From positions 16,461 through 80,460 of the forward strand of contig JAFGWU010000097.1 in assembly GCA_016936975.1 (NCBI GenBank): a stretch of DNA of 64,000 nt. Direction: 5' to 3'. The DNA comes from Bacteroidales bacterium (GTDB lineage Bacteria; Bacteroidota; Bacteroidia; Bacteroidales; GCA-2748055). The position numbers and the translations under genes are program-made. The notes beneath the pieces were generated by a model. That model had not been told where the DNA came from, made no database searches, and saw only the letters and a program-made list of their open reading frames with translations. Positions 27,028-37,195 of the stretch are shown piece after piece. Every line of letters begins with the position of its first letter. The first letter of the stretch is position 1.

Positions 27028-30000
27028 TTATAATAATAATTTTTCCAGGATGCCGTAAGCTTCAAACACCGAATTCACACGGTCGATTTTCAAGCTGAGT
27101 TTATCCTTCTCTTCACGAATCCTGAATTGGTCCGGATTGTTCTGAATATTTCCTATAATCCTTTGGAACAGTTCGGATCGATAAAACGGCGATTCAGGAT
27201 CACTTACAAAATACGTAATCATCGTATTCTTTTTCAACACAATTTTTTCAACAGCTGCCTTTTTTGCCACTCTTCTCAGTTCAACTACATGGAGCAGCTC
27301 TTCAGCCTGGTGGGGCAGGGGGCCGAACCGGTCGGTCAGCATCTCGCGGAATTGCTGAAGTTCCTCGGGTCCGTTAATTTCATCCAGCCTCCTGTATAAA
27401 TGAATACGTTCGGTAGTGCTTGAGATATATGCATCGGGCAGCAGAAGTTCAAGATCCGTATCAATATGGCAGTCCGAAATCATGAATGAATCCTCCGGTT
27501 TAGGGGTTTCCGGCCTCGACTGCATATACAGATCTTTAAACTCGGTTTCCCTCAGTTCCTGCAGGGCTTCATTCAGTATCCGGTTATAGGTTTCAAAGCC
27601 GATATCCGAAATAAAACCACTCTGTTCAGCACCCAGAAGATTGCCTGCTCCCCGGATGTCAAGATCCTGCATGGCGATATTGAATCCGCTTCCCAGTTCC
27701 GAAAATTCTTCTATCGCCTTCAGTTTTCTTCTTGAATCGGCAGGCAGAAGCTCGACAGGCGGGGCAAAAAGGTAACAGAAAGCCTTTTTATTCGACCTTC
27801 CGACGCGTCCCCTGAGCTGGTGCAGATCACTCAATCCAAAATGATGGGCGTTGTTGATAATTATTGTATTTGTATTCGGGATATCAAGTCCCGATTCAAC
27901 AATGGAAGTGGCAATCAGTACGTCATAATCCCCGTTTATGAAATCGAGCATGATCCTTTCTAGTTTTTTTCCTTCCATCTGTCCGTGTGCGATGACCGAC
28001 CGGATGCCCGGGAGGACTCTGTCTGTGATCGCCTTGATTTCACCGATGGTATCAATCCGGTTATGGATAAAAAATACCTGGCCTCCACGGCTTACTTCGT
28101 ATTCTATAGCCTCCCGTATGATATCCTCATTGAAGATATGGAGCTCCGTAATAATAGGATGTCTGTTCGGGGGAGGGGTATTGATGATCGACAGATCACG
28201 GGCTCCCATGAGGGAAAATTGGAGGGTTCGTGGAATGGGAGTGGCGGTCAGGGTTAAGGTGTCGACATTCAGCTTGATGTTTTTTAGTTTCTCCTTCACT
28301 GCGACACCGAATTTTTGTTCTTCATCGATAATCAATAATCCGAGGTCTTTAAACACAATGTCCTTACCAACCATTCTGTGCGTGCCGATGATGATATCAA
28401 TCTCTCCCTTTGCCAGTTTTTTGATGATCTTCTGTTGTTCGGCGTACGATCGAAACCGGCTCAGGTAATCCACAGTGCAGGGAAAATTCTCGAGTCGTTC
28501 CCTGAAAGTGTTGTAATGCTGAAAAGCCAAAATGGTAGTGGGAACCAGGAGAGCTACCTGCTTGCTGTCGGTCACGGCTTTAAACGCGGCGCGGATAGCC
28601 ACTTCTGTTTTGCCGAAACCGACATCACCGCAAACAAGGCGATCCATCGGATAAGCTCCTTCCATTCCGCTTTTAATATCATTGGTGGCCTTCAGTTGAT
28701 CGGGAGTGTCTTCATAAATAAAAGAGGATTCGAGTTCCTTCTGCAGATAGGTATCCGGGGAAAAGGCAAATCCTTCCAGCTCCCTGCGCCTGGCATACAG
28801 GGTAATGAGATCTCTGGCGATATCTTTAACCCTTTTTTTTGTTTTCTGTTTAAGGTTTTGCCAGGCCCCGCTGCCAAGTTTATAGATCCGGGGAGGATCT
28901 CCATCCCTGCCTTTGTATTTGGATATTCTGTGCAGGGAATGGATGTTGACAAACAGCACATCTTTATCTTTGTAAACCAGCCGGACCGCTTCCTGGACCT
29001 TCCCGTTCACGTCGATCTTTTCCAGACCACCGAAAATGCCGATTCCGTGGTCCACATGGACTACATAATCCCCGTTATTCAGTCCGAGAATCTCTTTCAC
29101 CGACACAGACTCTTTCCTTGAAAACCGGTTTTGGAAGCGAAACTTGTGATATCGTTCAAAAATCTGGTGGTCGGTATACACAGAAAGTTTCAGATCATGA
29201 TCAATGAATCCGCTGTGTATGGTGTCGGGAATGGTTTTATAAGCGAGAGAGGGATCCGTTTCAGTGAAAATGGCCTCCAGTCGTTCAATCTGCCTGAGGT
29301 TTCCGGATAGGATATAATTGGTATAGCCCTCCTCAGAATTCTTTTTCAGATGTGCTGTCAGCAAATCAAAATTCTTGTGGAAGGGAGGCTGCGAAGAGGT
29401 GTTGAAAATCCAGGATCTTCTTTCTTCGAATTTTCCGGCCGGGTCCAGGATAATTTTCCGGAATTGCTTCATCTGCATCCCGATCTGTTCTCCATCCCTG
29501 AGGAACAAAACCTTGTCGGATGCATTTCCCGGGTCCCCCAGGTCTGTTTTATCAAACAGGTTCTGAACCAGTTCTTTGATAATTTCCGGCTGTTCTGTCC
29601 AGAGCAGGGTACCCTGCGGGATGAATTCGAAGAAAGAGATCCGCTGCTCCGTTCTGTTTTCTTCCCATTGTATGTTGGGTATGATGTTTATTTTTTTGAG
29701 CGGCTCCAGGGAACGTTGGGTGTCCAAATCAAAACTGCGTATCGAGTCTACCTCCTCACCAAAAAAATCGATCCGGAAAGGAAGGTTTGATGCATACGAA
29801 AATATGTCCACAATTCCTCCCCTTACCGCATATTGTCCGGGTTCATAAACAAAATCTACAGGATTGAAGCGGTATGTTTTCAAGGCCTCTTCGAGGAATG
29901 CCCGGTCGATCTTTTCACCTTTTCGTATTTCAAGAGTCGATTCCTCCAGGTTTTTTTTCGAAATTACGGTTTCAACCAGTGCTTCGGCATAGGTAACTAT

Positions 30001-30354
30001 GAAGCTGGCCACCCGTTTCTCGCTCAGCCGCTTCAGGGTCTGGGTCCGGGTAATGATGTTGGCTTCATCGGTCTGTTTATACTGGATGGAACGTTTGTAG
30101 GATGAGGGAAAGAAAAGGGTGCGTTCGGAAGTGCCCTCAAATGTGACCAGGTCGGTGTAGAAATAGGCTGCGTCCTCCTTGTCACTGAAGATCAGGAGGT
30201 GTGATCCTTTCAGAAAACTCATTACGGCATGCGCGACTGCAGATTTCGATGACCCTGCCAGACCCTTCAGGTAATATTCGTCGGCCTTCGCATCCCTGAG
30301 TGTGCGGATCATTTCATTAACCAGCGGGTGGATGTGGTAAGGGTTACGGACCAT
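27028..30354 (-). CDS. mfd: Transcription-repair coupling factor Mfd
   Basis: Mfd removes stalled RNA polymerase and recruits UvrA. The N-terminal UvrB-homology region spans about residues 1-330, and the RNA polymerase interaction domain is at about 400-500 (GDYVVHVDHGIGIFGGLEKI). The RecG-like translocase carries Walker A GDVGFGKTEVAIRAAFK, DEEQKFG, TATPIPRTLQFSLMG and the helicase C block HQLRGRVGRSNKKAFCY. The C-terminal TRCF domain is present. The 1108-residue length is typical. It is the first gene of the minus-strand series to PpiD; the upstream 70 bp is A-rich with repeated AGTAAAA. Confidence 0.97.
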   Translation of the reverse strand: MVRNPYHIHPLVNEMIRTLRDAKADEYYLKGLAGSSKSAVAHAVMSFLKGSHLLIFSDKEDAAYFYTDLVTFEGTSERTLFFPSSYKRSIQYKQTDEANIITRTQTLKRLSEKRVASFIVTYAEALVETVISKKNLEESTLEIRKGEKIDRAFLEEALKTYRFNPVDFVYEPGQYAVRGGIVDIFSYASNLPFRIDFFGEEVDSIRSFDLDTQRSLEPLKKINIIPNIQWEENRTEQRISFFEFIPQGTLLWTEQPEIIKELVQNLFDKTDLGDPGNASDKVLFLRDGEQIGMQMKQFRKIILDPAGKFEERRSWIFNTSSQPPFHKNFDLLTAHLKKNSEEGYTNYILSGNLRQIERLEAIFTETDPSLAYKTIPDTIHSGFIDHDLKLSVYTDHQIFERYHKFRFQNRFSRKESVSVKEILGLNNGDYVVHVDHGIGIFGGLEKIDVNGKVQEAVRLVYKDKDVLFVNIHSLHRISKYKGRDGDPPRIYKLGSGAWQNLKQKTKKRVKDIARDLITLYARRRELEGFAFSPDTYLQKELESSFIYEDTPDQLKATNDIKSGMEGAYPMDRLVCGDVGFGKTEVAIRAAFKAVTDSKQVALLVPTTILAFQHYNTFRERLENFPCTVDYLSRFRSYAEQQKIIKKLAKGEIDIIIGTHRMVGKDIVFKDLGLLIIDEEQKFGVAVKEKLKNIKLNVDTLTLTATPIPRTLQFSLMGARDLSIINTPPPNRHPIITELHIFNEDIIREAIEYEVSRGGQVFFIHNRIDTIGEIKAITDRVLPGIRSVIAHGQMEGKKLERIMLDFINGDYDVLIATSIVESGLDIPNTNTIIINNAHHFGLSDLHQLRGRVGRSNKKAFCYLFAPPVELLPADSRRKLKAIEEFSELGSGFNIAMQDLDIRGAGNLLGAEQSGFISDIGFETYNRILNEALQELRETEFKDLYMQSRPETPKPEDSFMISDCHIDTDLELLLPDAYISSTTERIHLYRRLDEINGPEELQQFREMLTDRFGPLPHQAEELLHVVELRRVAKKAAVEKIVLKKNTMITYFVSDPESPFYRSELFQRIIGNIQNNPDQFRIREEKDKLSLKIDRVNSVFEAYGILEKLLL

Positions 30355-30423
30355 ATTGAAAAAGTAAAAAGTAAAAATAAAAAAGTAAAAGACAGGTGCA
30401 GTATTATGATAACGGAAGAATGA

Positions 30424-31308
30424 TTATTTCAGTCCTGAAATATGCTTTACTGCCATGTAAAGAGCCTGGGTGCCGAGCCTGCCGTGTCCAAGGGACTGCA
30501 GGGCAATGTACAGTTGCCTCACCAGGGCAAGTCCGGGAAGGCTGAGTTTCATCTGTTCAGCCTCTTCCAGTGCGATACCGAGATCTTTGACCAGGTGATC
30601 CACCATGAAGCCCGGTTCAAAATCTCCCTGAATCATTTTGGGGGCCAGTACATCCAGGGTCCAGCAACCCGCTGCACCCTTGCTGATTGATTTCAATACG
30701 GTTTCGGCATCCAGCCCGGCACGGGTTCCGTAAACAAGGGCCTCACAAACGCCGATCATGGTTCCGGCAATGGTTATCTGGTTGCACATTTTCGTGTGTT
30801 GGCCCGATCCTGCCGGCCCCTGGTATACGATATTCTTTCCGAATATTTCGAAAACAGGGGTAATCTTTTCAACAATTTGTTTCTCTCCTCCGGCCATGAC
30901 GGACAGGGTTCCGTTTACAGCTCCCATTTCCCCTCCCGATACCGGTGCATCCACGGCGAAGGCCTTTAACTTTCTTGCCTCCTCAGAGATTCTGACCGAC
31001 AGAGCGGGCCGGGTAGTAGTCATGTCCACCAGGATCATACCCGGCCGGGTTCTGCTCAAAATGCCGTCTTTCCCGAAATAGACCTCTTCAACATCCCGGG
31101 GGTATCCGATGATGGTAAAAACAATCTGTGAATGTTCGGCTACCTCTGCCGGTGTATCAAACCACACGGCCCCATCTGCTATAAGGTTCTCTGCCTTTCT
31201 TCGGGTCCTGTTATGTAAATAGATCCTGTAACCGTGTCTGAGAAGGTGGCCGGCCATAGGATTGCCCATCAGCCCGGTCCCTATCCATCCGATAATCCTG
31301 TCTTTCAT
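30424..31308 (-). CDS. NAD(P)-dependent beta-hydroxyacid dehydrogenase (HIBADH/GLYR family)
   Basis: The N-terminal Rossmann motif GWIGTGLMGNPMAGHL is followed by the substrate-binding DAPVSGGEMGA at about 120-130 and the catalytic-lysine region GSGQHTKMCNQ at about residue 170. A helical C-terminal domain follows. The 294-residue length is standard. The family covers 3-hydroxyisobutyrate, tartronate semialdehyde and glyoxylate/succinic semialdehyde reductases; the sequence does not settle which. Its neighbours (mfd, aspartate kinase) give no pathway clue. Confidence 0.88.
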   Translation of the reverse strand: MKDRIIGWIGTGLMGNPMAGHLLRHGYRIYLHNRTRRKAENLIADGAVWFDTPAEVAEHSQIVFTIIGYPRDVEEVYFGKDGILSRTRPGMILVDMTTTRPALSVRISEEARKLKAFAVDAPVSGGEMGAVNGTLSVMAGGEKQIVEKITPVFEIFGKNIVYQGPAGSGQHTKMCNQITIAGTMIGVCEALVYGTRAGLDAETVLKSISKGAAGCWTLDVLAPKMIQGDFEPGFMVDHLVKDLGIALEEAEQMKLSLPGLALVRQLYIALQSLGHGRLGTQALYMAVKHISGLK

Positions 31309-31519
31309 CTTTAAACCATATTTACTATCAGCATGAAGCCTGCAATTTATGAAATCGGCGCGAGCTTAACGAATCCGGATGATTTTTTACATGGATTGTG
31401 GCAGCCTTCCTATCTGCACCGCGGAAAAAGGACCTCTATTATATTTTAGGAATCAACAACTTTCAAATGAAAGCTACAATTACTAATTTAGGCGGTTGAT
31501 TCATAATCCATCCCAGCGC

Positions 31520-32785
31520 ATGATTGTATTTAAATTCGGAGGGGCGTCCGTTAAGAGTGCCGAAGCTGTCAGAAGCGTGGCCGGAATCCTCAAAAAATAT
31601 GAAGAAGAAGAAATTGTGGTAGTGGTCTCAGCAATGGGAAAAACAACCAATGCTCTTGAACGGGTGGTTGAAAGCTATCAGAAAAGAGACCGGCAGAGAC
31701 TTGACCATGAGGTTCAAATGTTAAGGGATTTTCACATGGATATTCTCAATAAGCTTTTTGAAAAAGGCCGTTATCCGGTTTTTCAAGAGATCGAAGACAC
31801 GCTCCGGGAGTTGTCGGAACAACTGGAAGAAGAGCCTGCCCTGAATTATGACTACGATTACGACCGGATCATCTGTTACGGGGAATTATTGTCCAGCCGT
31901 ATTATCGCCGGTTTTTTGAATTCCTCGGATATTCCCGTCCGATGGATGGATATAAGAAAATCCCTGAAATCGGACAATACATATAGGGAGGCCCGGATTG
32001 ACTGGGAGCTCTCCACCAGGCTGGCCCGGGAGCATTTTATTTTTAGAGGGGAGCGCATTTTGCTGACCCAGGGTTTCCTGGCATCGACCATTAACAATCA
32101 GACCACCTCACTCGGTCGGGAGGGTTCGGATTATACGGCGGCGATACTGGCCCATATTTTAAGGGCCGATTCGGTGACAATCTGGAAGGATGTACCGGGT
32201 GTCCTGAATGCCGATCCGAAGTATTTCGATGATACCATCCTGCTGGAGAAACTGTCCTACCTGGATGCCATCGAGCTGGCTTATTTCGGGACCGGCGTGA
32301 TCCATCCCAAAACCATCAAGCCTCTGCAGAACAAGAATATTAACCTGTACGTCAAATCATTTCTTAATCCCGATGCCAGAGGCACGCTGATTGGGAACTT
32401 CTCTTATGATAAGCTGGTCCCGTCTTTCATCTTCAAGATGGACCAGGTGCTCATTCGCACTTCTCCGCGTGACTTTTCATTCATTACGGAAGATAACCTT
32501 GAGGAAATTTTCGGGATCCTGCATAAGAACGGAATGAAAATTAACCTAATGCAGAATTCCGCCGTGAGTTTCCAGATGATTGTGAATAACGACAAACGAA
32601 AACTCCATTTGGTTGTAGATGACCTGGATGAAAAATTCAGGGTTTCCATTCAGACGGGCTTGGAGCTGATCACCATCCGCTACTTCGACCAGTCTACCAT
32701 CGACCGGGTCATGATCAATAAGGAACTGATTCTTGAACAGCGTGGTGTTCAGAATATTCAACTCCTTGTTAGGGACCTGAAATAG
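31520..32785 (+). CDS. lysC: Aspartate kinase (monofunctional)
   Basis: This enzyme phosphorylates aspartate, the entry to the lysine, threonine, methionine and diaminopimelate pathways. The N-terminal KFGGASVKSAEAV nucleotide loop, SLGREGSDYTAAIL, WKDVPGVLNADPK and AYFGTGVIHPKTI are the family blocks. The C-terminal regulatory ACT part (about residues 290-421) is present but short. The frame extends to a TTG at 31496, but the ATG at 31520 places the kinase loop at the usual distance, so it is preferred (421 residues). It supplies diaminopimelate used by the MurE in the same window. Confidence 0.93.
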   Translation: MIVFKFGGASVKSAEAVRSVAGILKKYEEEEIVVVVSAMGKTTNALERVVESYQKRDRQRLDHEVQMLRDFHMDILNKLFEKGRYPVFQEIEDTLRELSEQLEEEPALNYDYDYDRIICYGELLSSRIIAGFLNSSDIPVRWMDIRKSLKSDNTYREARIDWELSTRLAREHFIFRGERILLTQGFLASTINNQTTSLGREGSDYTAAILAHILRADSVTIWKDVPGVLNADPKYFDDTILLEKLSYLDAIELAYFGTGVIHPKTIKPLQNKNINLYVKSFLNPDARGTLIGNFSYDKLVPSFIFKMDQVLIRTSPRDFSFITEDNLEEIFGILHKNGMKINLMQNSAVSFQMIVNNDKRKLHLVVDDLDEKFRVSIQTGLELITIRYFDQSTIDRVMINKELILEQRGVQNIQLLVRDLK

Positions 32786-32901
32786 TGATGCCCTGCTACG
32801 GAAGAATTTAACTGCTGTTTGAAGGAATCCGTGATAATCTGTGTGTAAACTTGGCGAGAATTACATAAAAACCATTTGAAAATATTTACCTTTAAGCTGA
32901 A

Positions 32902-35547
32902 ATGGGAAAGATGAAACATATAAAAATTCTGCTTATTTTATTCGGTTGTTTTCTTATCTCTCCCTTGTTCTCACAGGTTCCTGTTTTGAATGAGGCCACA
33001 GAAAGTTTTTCCATGCCATTCCGGGTGGTTGATGATCATCTTGCCATTTGGAATGGACGGGATTATGTGCCGGTATTCATAAAAGGCATCAATCTCGGGG
33101 TGTCTGTTCCGGGGACACAGCCCGGGGAGCTGGCAGCAACCCGTGAGGACTACCGCCGCTGGTTCGGACTCATCAAAAATGCGGGCTATAATGCCATCAG
33201 ACTTTATACGCTTCACTATCCCAGGTTTTATGAGGAGCTCAGGCTTTATAATGAATCTTTTCCCGGGAATCCGCTCTTTGTGCTTCACGGGGTATGGCTT
33301 GAGGAACAGGAAATAGCAGGGGATCTCTATACCCTGAGCAATATATTTGATCAGGAAATCAGAGAAGTCGTGCGTGCCGTGCATGGGGATATAATCATCG
33401 ATCAAAGGTTTGGAAAAGCCTTCGGCGAATACACGGCAGATATTTCTCCCTGGGTGATGGGCTACATTATCGGAAGGGAAATTTATCCCTCAGAGGTTCA
33501 GTTGACCAATGATGCCCATTCGGGAGATACGGAATTTTCAGGGTCATTTTATGCCCTCCAGGGAGGAGGCGATCCGGCTGAGACATGGATCGTTCAGCGA
33601 CTGGAAAACCTCATTGCCTATGAATATGGCCGCTACAATGTGGTGCGTCCGGCAGGAATTTCCAGTTGGCCGACCCTTGATCCCCTCCATCATCCTACAG
33701 AACAGATTCTTCCCGGCAGTTCAGAGGATATGGAAAAGATTGATCTCGCGAATGTGATCTGGCCCGATTCATCAGCGGGATTCTTCATCGGATACCATGC
33801 TTATCCCTACTACCCGGATTTTATTACAAGCCAACCGGAATATGCGGTGGAGTCGGATCTGCAGGGGCCAAATAATTACCTTGGTTACCTGAAAGATCTG
33901 AAAAATCATTATCGCGGAGTTCCCCTGTTCATTGCGGAATTTGGTGTGCCGACAAGCTGGGGAAGCGGGCACCTTTCGCCAACCGGGATGCATCATGGCG
34001 GTATAACGGAGGAGCAGCAGGGAGAATTCACCATCAGAATGCTTGCCAATATTGAAGAGGCGGGTTGTGCCGGCGGAATCCAGTTCTCCCTGATCGATGA
34101 GTGGTTCAAACAAACCTGGATCACCAATCCTTTTTCTGATAGTCGCTACAGGCATCTGTGGCATAACATTACCGCTCCTGAACAGAATTTTGGCATCCTC
34201 TCCTTTGCTTCCCCGCCCGGAGACTATTCCACCATCGGCGCCTATCCCGGGCACAGGTTGACACGGATCAGGGCTTTTGCCGATTACGATTTTTTCCGGA
34301 TCAGGACCTTCTTCAACACCACGGATTTTTTGTCGGATACCCTATGGATTGCCCTTGATACCTACCGTAAAGAATTGGGCGAATCGCTTCTTCCGAATAA
34401 ACGGTCGATCGGAACCTCTTTCGACACACTGAGAGCAGAATTTCTCCTGATGGTCCCCCCGAATGAAGATCAGGCTACCCTGTTCGTCATTCCCCCCTAT
34501 GATATTTATGGCGTGAAGAATCTGGTCAGACTCGATACGGTGGTGTCCGGCAGAAAGGATGCAGGCGAATGGAATATTGTGCGATGGAAGACAAACTATT
34601 TCTATAATGTTACCCAGTACCTCGGCAAGTTGAATGTGTCGGCATCAGAGGATCCCTATCAGTTCCTGAATGCTGTTACGAGGTTCAGCGACAGCCTTGA
34701 AATAAGAATTCCATGGACCCTGATTAATTTTTACGCGCCCACCAGGGGAAGGGTCCTGCACTATCAGACCTATCAGGAAAATGATGAGATAAAATTTATA
34801 TCCCTGGATTCACTGACAGACGGGATTGCCCTGACAATGCTGCTGGATGGGGAATTATACCAGACATCCCGGTATGTTTGGAATGAATGGGATTATGAGC
34901 GAGTCGCCAACAATCCCCCCCTGGAAAGGAAAAAGCAATCCTACCATTTTTTGAAGGAGCACCTCTGTGCATTTAATAATGTACCGGTAGGCAGGGGCGA
35001 CAGTTACCTGATGCAGAGGGGTGAGGTGCTCGATTTGGACCAGGCGTCAGGACTGCTGGCCAATGATTTTGATATCGACGGTAATGAATTGTATGCGGCC
35101 CTCTCTTTTGGAAACGGCACCAGCGAGGGCCAGCTGTATCTCCATCCGGATGGTGGTTTCCAGTATATCCCCGAGGAGAATTTTGTCGGCAGGGATTACT
35201 TCATGTATTACCTGGATGACGGAACCGATTATTCTTCCCTGATTCCTGTAAGTATTCATGTAGATCCCATTGCCGGTGATCCGGAGGATATTTCAGGTAT
35301 GGAGAAATTTATTATCTTTCCCAATCCGGGAACGGGGATATTCACGATCCGGGCGGATAATTATATGTCGGGTGTTCGTTTGAATATTCTGGATGTTTCG
35401 GGACGAATGGTCGGACAGCAATACCTTGAGGGATACACCGGAGAGATTTGCCTTGAAAATTGTACGCCCGGTATTTATTTGTTTAATTTTATCAGCGGAG
35501 ATAAATCGGAAGTCCATAAAGTTGTATTAGAGTCTGGGGGGAAATAA
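32902..35547 (+). CDS. Secreted TIM-barrel glycoside hydrolase (clan GH-A-like) with T9SS sorting domain
   Basis: The signal peptide ends near residue 25 (ISPLFSQ). A TIM-barrel domain follows at about 40-430, with a candidate acid/base E193 (GYIIGREIYP) and a candidate nucleophile E346 in PLFIAEFGVP. A middle beta region comes next, then a cadherin/Ig-like segment at about 695-795 (GLLANDFDIDGNEL, LYLHPDGGFQYIPEENFVG), and a type A T9SS C-terminal domain (IIFPNPGTGIFTIRA to the end). The length is 881 residues. It is only 18 bases upstream of a receiver-domain gene, heading a five-gene run that ends in a polysaccharide synthase, so it may trim or release the polymer. The GH family number is not resolved. 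Confidence 0.82.
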   Translation: MGKMKHIKILLILFGCFLISPLFSQVPVLNEATESFSMPFRVVDDHLAIWNGRDYVPVFIKGINLGVSVPGTQPGELAATREDYRRWFGLIKNAGYNAIRLYTLHYPRFYEELRLYNESFPGNPLFVLHGVWLEEQEIAGDLYTLSNIFDQEIREVVRAVHGDIIIDQRFGKAFGEYTADISPWVMGYIIGREIYPSEVQLTNDAHSGDTEFSGSFYALQGGGDPAETWIVQRLENLIAYEYGRYNVVRPAGISSWPTLDPLHHPTEQILPGSSEDMEKIDLANVIWPDSSAGFFIGYHAYPYYPDFITSQPEYAVESDLQGPNNYLGYLKDLKNHYRGVPLFIAEFGVPTSWGSGHLSPTGMHHGGITEEQQGEFTIRMLANIEEAGCAGGIQFSLIDEWFKQTWITNPFSDSRYRHLWHNITAPEQNFGILSFASPPGDYSTIGAYPGHRLTRIRAFADYDFFRIRTFFNTTDFLSDTLWIALDTYRKELGESLLPNKRSIGTSFDTLRAEFLLMVPPNEDQATLFVIPPYDIYGVKNLVRLDTVVSGRKDAGEWNIVRWKTNYFYNVTQYLGKLNVSASEDPYQFLNAVTRFSDSLEIRIPWTLINFYAPTRGRVLHYQTYQENDEIKFISLDSLTDGIALTMLLDGELYQTSRYVWNEWDYERVANNPPLERKKQSYHFLKEHLCAFNNVPVGRGDSYLMQRGEVLDLDQASGLLANDFDIDGNELYAALSFGNGTSEGQLYLHPDGGFQYIPEENFVGRDYFMYYLDDGTDYSSLIPVSIHVDPIAGDPEDISGMEKFIIFPNPGTGIFTIRADNYMSGVRLNILDVSGRMVGQQYLEGYTGEICLENCTPGIYLFNFISGDKSEVHKVVLESGGK

Positions 35548-35565
35548 AACTAAACCCGGAACACC

Positions 35566-35922
35566 ATGAGAGTGCTTGTATGCGAAGATAATATGCTAAT
35601 GCTGAAAACCATTGAGTTCACGCTCAGGAAGCATGGCTATGATGTTTTTAATGCAGTGGACGGTGAACAAGGGATCCGGATTCTCGACAGCGAAAAGATA
35701 GATATCCTCATCACGGATATAAATATGCCCTATAATAGCGGGCTGGAGCTAATACAACATGTCAAAACAAACTTCGACCACGATATCCCGGTTATTATTG
35801 TATCCGGTATTAATCTTGAAGAGATCAAACAGCAGGCAAAAAAACTGGGGGCTGTGAATTATGTGACAAAGCCCTTCGATCCGGAGGTCCTGGTTGAAAT
35901 GATTAAAAAAATTTCTAATTGA
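35566..35922 (+). CDS. Stand-alone CheY-like response regulator receiver
   Basis: This 118-residue single receiver domain has the acidic pocket VCEDN near residue 8, the phospho-acceptor Asp in ILITDINMP (about residue 52), Ser in VIIVSGIN and the conserved Lys in YVTKPF. There is no output domain and no histidine kinase beside it. It is embedded between the glycosidase and the TPR/beta-barrel gene. It probably acts by protein-protein contact on another component of this cluster, for which the cytoplasmic HEAT protein is the obvious candidate. Confidence 0.9.
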   Translation: MRVLVCEDNMLMLKTIEFTLRKHGYDVFNAVDGEQGIRILDSEKIDILITDINMPYNSGLELIQHVKTNFDHDIPVIIVSGINLEEIKQQAKKLGAVNYVTKPFDPEVLVEMIKKISN

Positions 35923-35929
35923 TTAATCT

Positions 35930-37192
35930 GTGAAGTCTATTCTGAAAGTTATAACATCTCTGGTGATATTGATGTTTCTGCATGCAGAGGGTTTTTCCCA
36001 GGCCCCCCCCGTGGAATATGCCAATCCGGAAGAGGGATTTGACCTGATACGGGTTGCCGCATCAGAAGGGGATTATGCCCGGGCAAAAAGGATCGGAAAC
36101 CAGATCCTGGAGTCGAATCCTGAATATCACGACGTATCCATTTATCTGGCACGCGTTTACGGGTGGGACTCCCGGTTCGATTCTGCCTATGCCATTCTGG
36201 AACATGTAATGGCCGTCAATCCGGAACTGCCGGAAGCTTATTCCGCATACGTTGATTTATGCTACTGGCAGAACGACTGGAACAGGCTCAAATCAATTGC
36301 AGGAGAAGCCATCTCCCATACCGATTCGGATGATGTGAGGTCTAAATATGCCCTTGCCTTATACCATACTGGAGAAATTCAGGAAGCTGTTGCTCAGGCT
36401 GATTCAGTACTGGCCGATGATCCCGGACAGACCCTGGCCGGGGAGGTGAAACGGTTGTCAGTTCTCAAATCTGAACTTAAGGAACTGTTTGTTCATTACT
36501 CCTTTGATTATTTTGAGGCTCCCTACAACAGAAGGTGGCATATGGTTACTGCAGGATGCGTCTGTCCGTTCTCTTCCGGTAAGCTGATTCCTTACATCAA
36601 CGCCGGGACCAACGCCGGGAAGGGCTCTTTTATCGAAACAAGCGACATACAGATGAACCTGGAAGCCTATCTTATCCTTACAAAGCGGAATTATATGCTG
36701 GCAGGTTACGGAATCTCCCCGGGCAATTATTTTCCGGCGCACAGGGCCATACTCGACATCTGGCAGATATTGCCGGCCGGCTTTTCTCTTTCTGCAGGGG
36801 TAAGATATTTTTATTGGGATTCTCACTTCGTATTCTGGGCCCTTGGCGTGGAAAAATATCTCGGCACCTACTGGCTCGCCCTAAAAAACTACCTTTTTAA
36901 TAAGGATTATGGGTTTTCCAGCTCCCATTATTTTACGATCAGGAGATATTTTAACAGCAGTTTCGACTATCTGTCACTGACACTCGGATACGGTACGGCC
37001 CCTGACGAACCCGTTGTGGTTATCTCCGATCTGGAGCGGTTAAATGCTGCATCTATAAGGATTGACCTATCAAAACAGGTTCGTTCATCAATTAGATTAA
37101 ACATTTCATCCGGCTACTCGTATGAGGAATACGAGAACCAGAATTACAGGAACAGATTCAATTTCCGGATCGGATCCTATATCAGATTTTGA
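35930..37192 (+). CDS. TPR plus YaiO-like outer membrane beta-barrel protein
   Basis: This gene has a GTG start (no ATG is positioned for the signal peptide), 7 bases after the receiver stop. The signal peptide ends at FSQ (residue 24). TPR-like repeats at about 35-180 (VSIYLARVYGWDSRFDSAYAI, KYALALYHTGEIQEAVAQADSVL) are followed by a C-terminal beta-barrel of about 235 residues with aromatic-rich strands and a terminal Phe (SYIRF). YaiO-type proteins and PgaA share this TPR plus barrel design; PgaA exports poly-N-acetylglucosamine. I infer a polysaccharide exit pore. Confidence 0.83.
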   Translation: MKSILKVITSLVILMFLHAEGFSQAPPVEYANPEEGFDLIRVAASEGDYARAKRIGNQILESNPEYHDVSIYLARVYGWDSRFDSAYAILEHVMAVNPELPEAYSAYVDLCYWQNDWNRLKSIAGEAISHTDSDDVRSKYALALYHTGEIQEAVAQADSVLADDPGQTLAGEVKRLSVLKSELKELFVHYSFDYFEAPYNRRWHMVTAGCVCPFSSGKLIPYINAGTNAGKGSFIETSDIQMNLEAYLILTKRNYMLAGYGISPGNYFPAHRAILDIWQILPAGFSLSAGVRYFYWDSHFVFWALGVEKYLGTYWLALKNYLFNKDYGFSSSHYFTIRRYFNSSFDYLSLTLGYGTAPDEPVVVISDLERLNAASIRIDLSKQVRSSIRLNISSGYSYEEYENQNYRNRFNFRIGSYIRF

Positions 37193-37195
37193 TCA

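Noticed and set aside
28378..29121. A 247-residue plus-strand frame over mfd
   Set aside because: Antisense shadow of the translocase region of Mfd.
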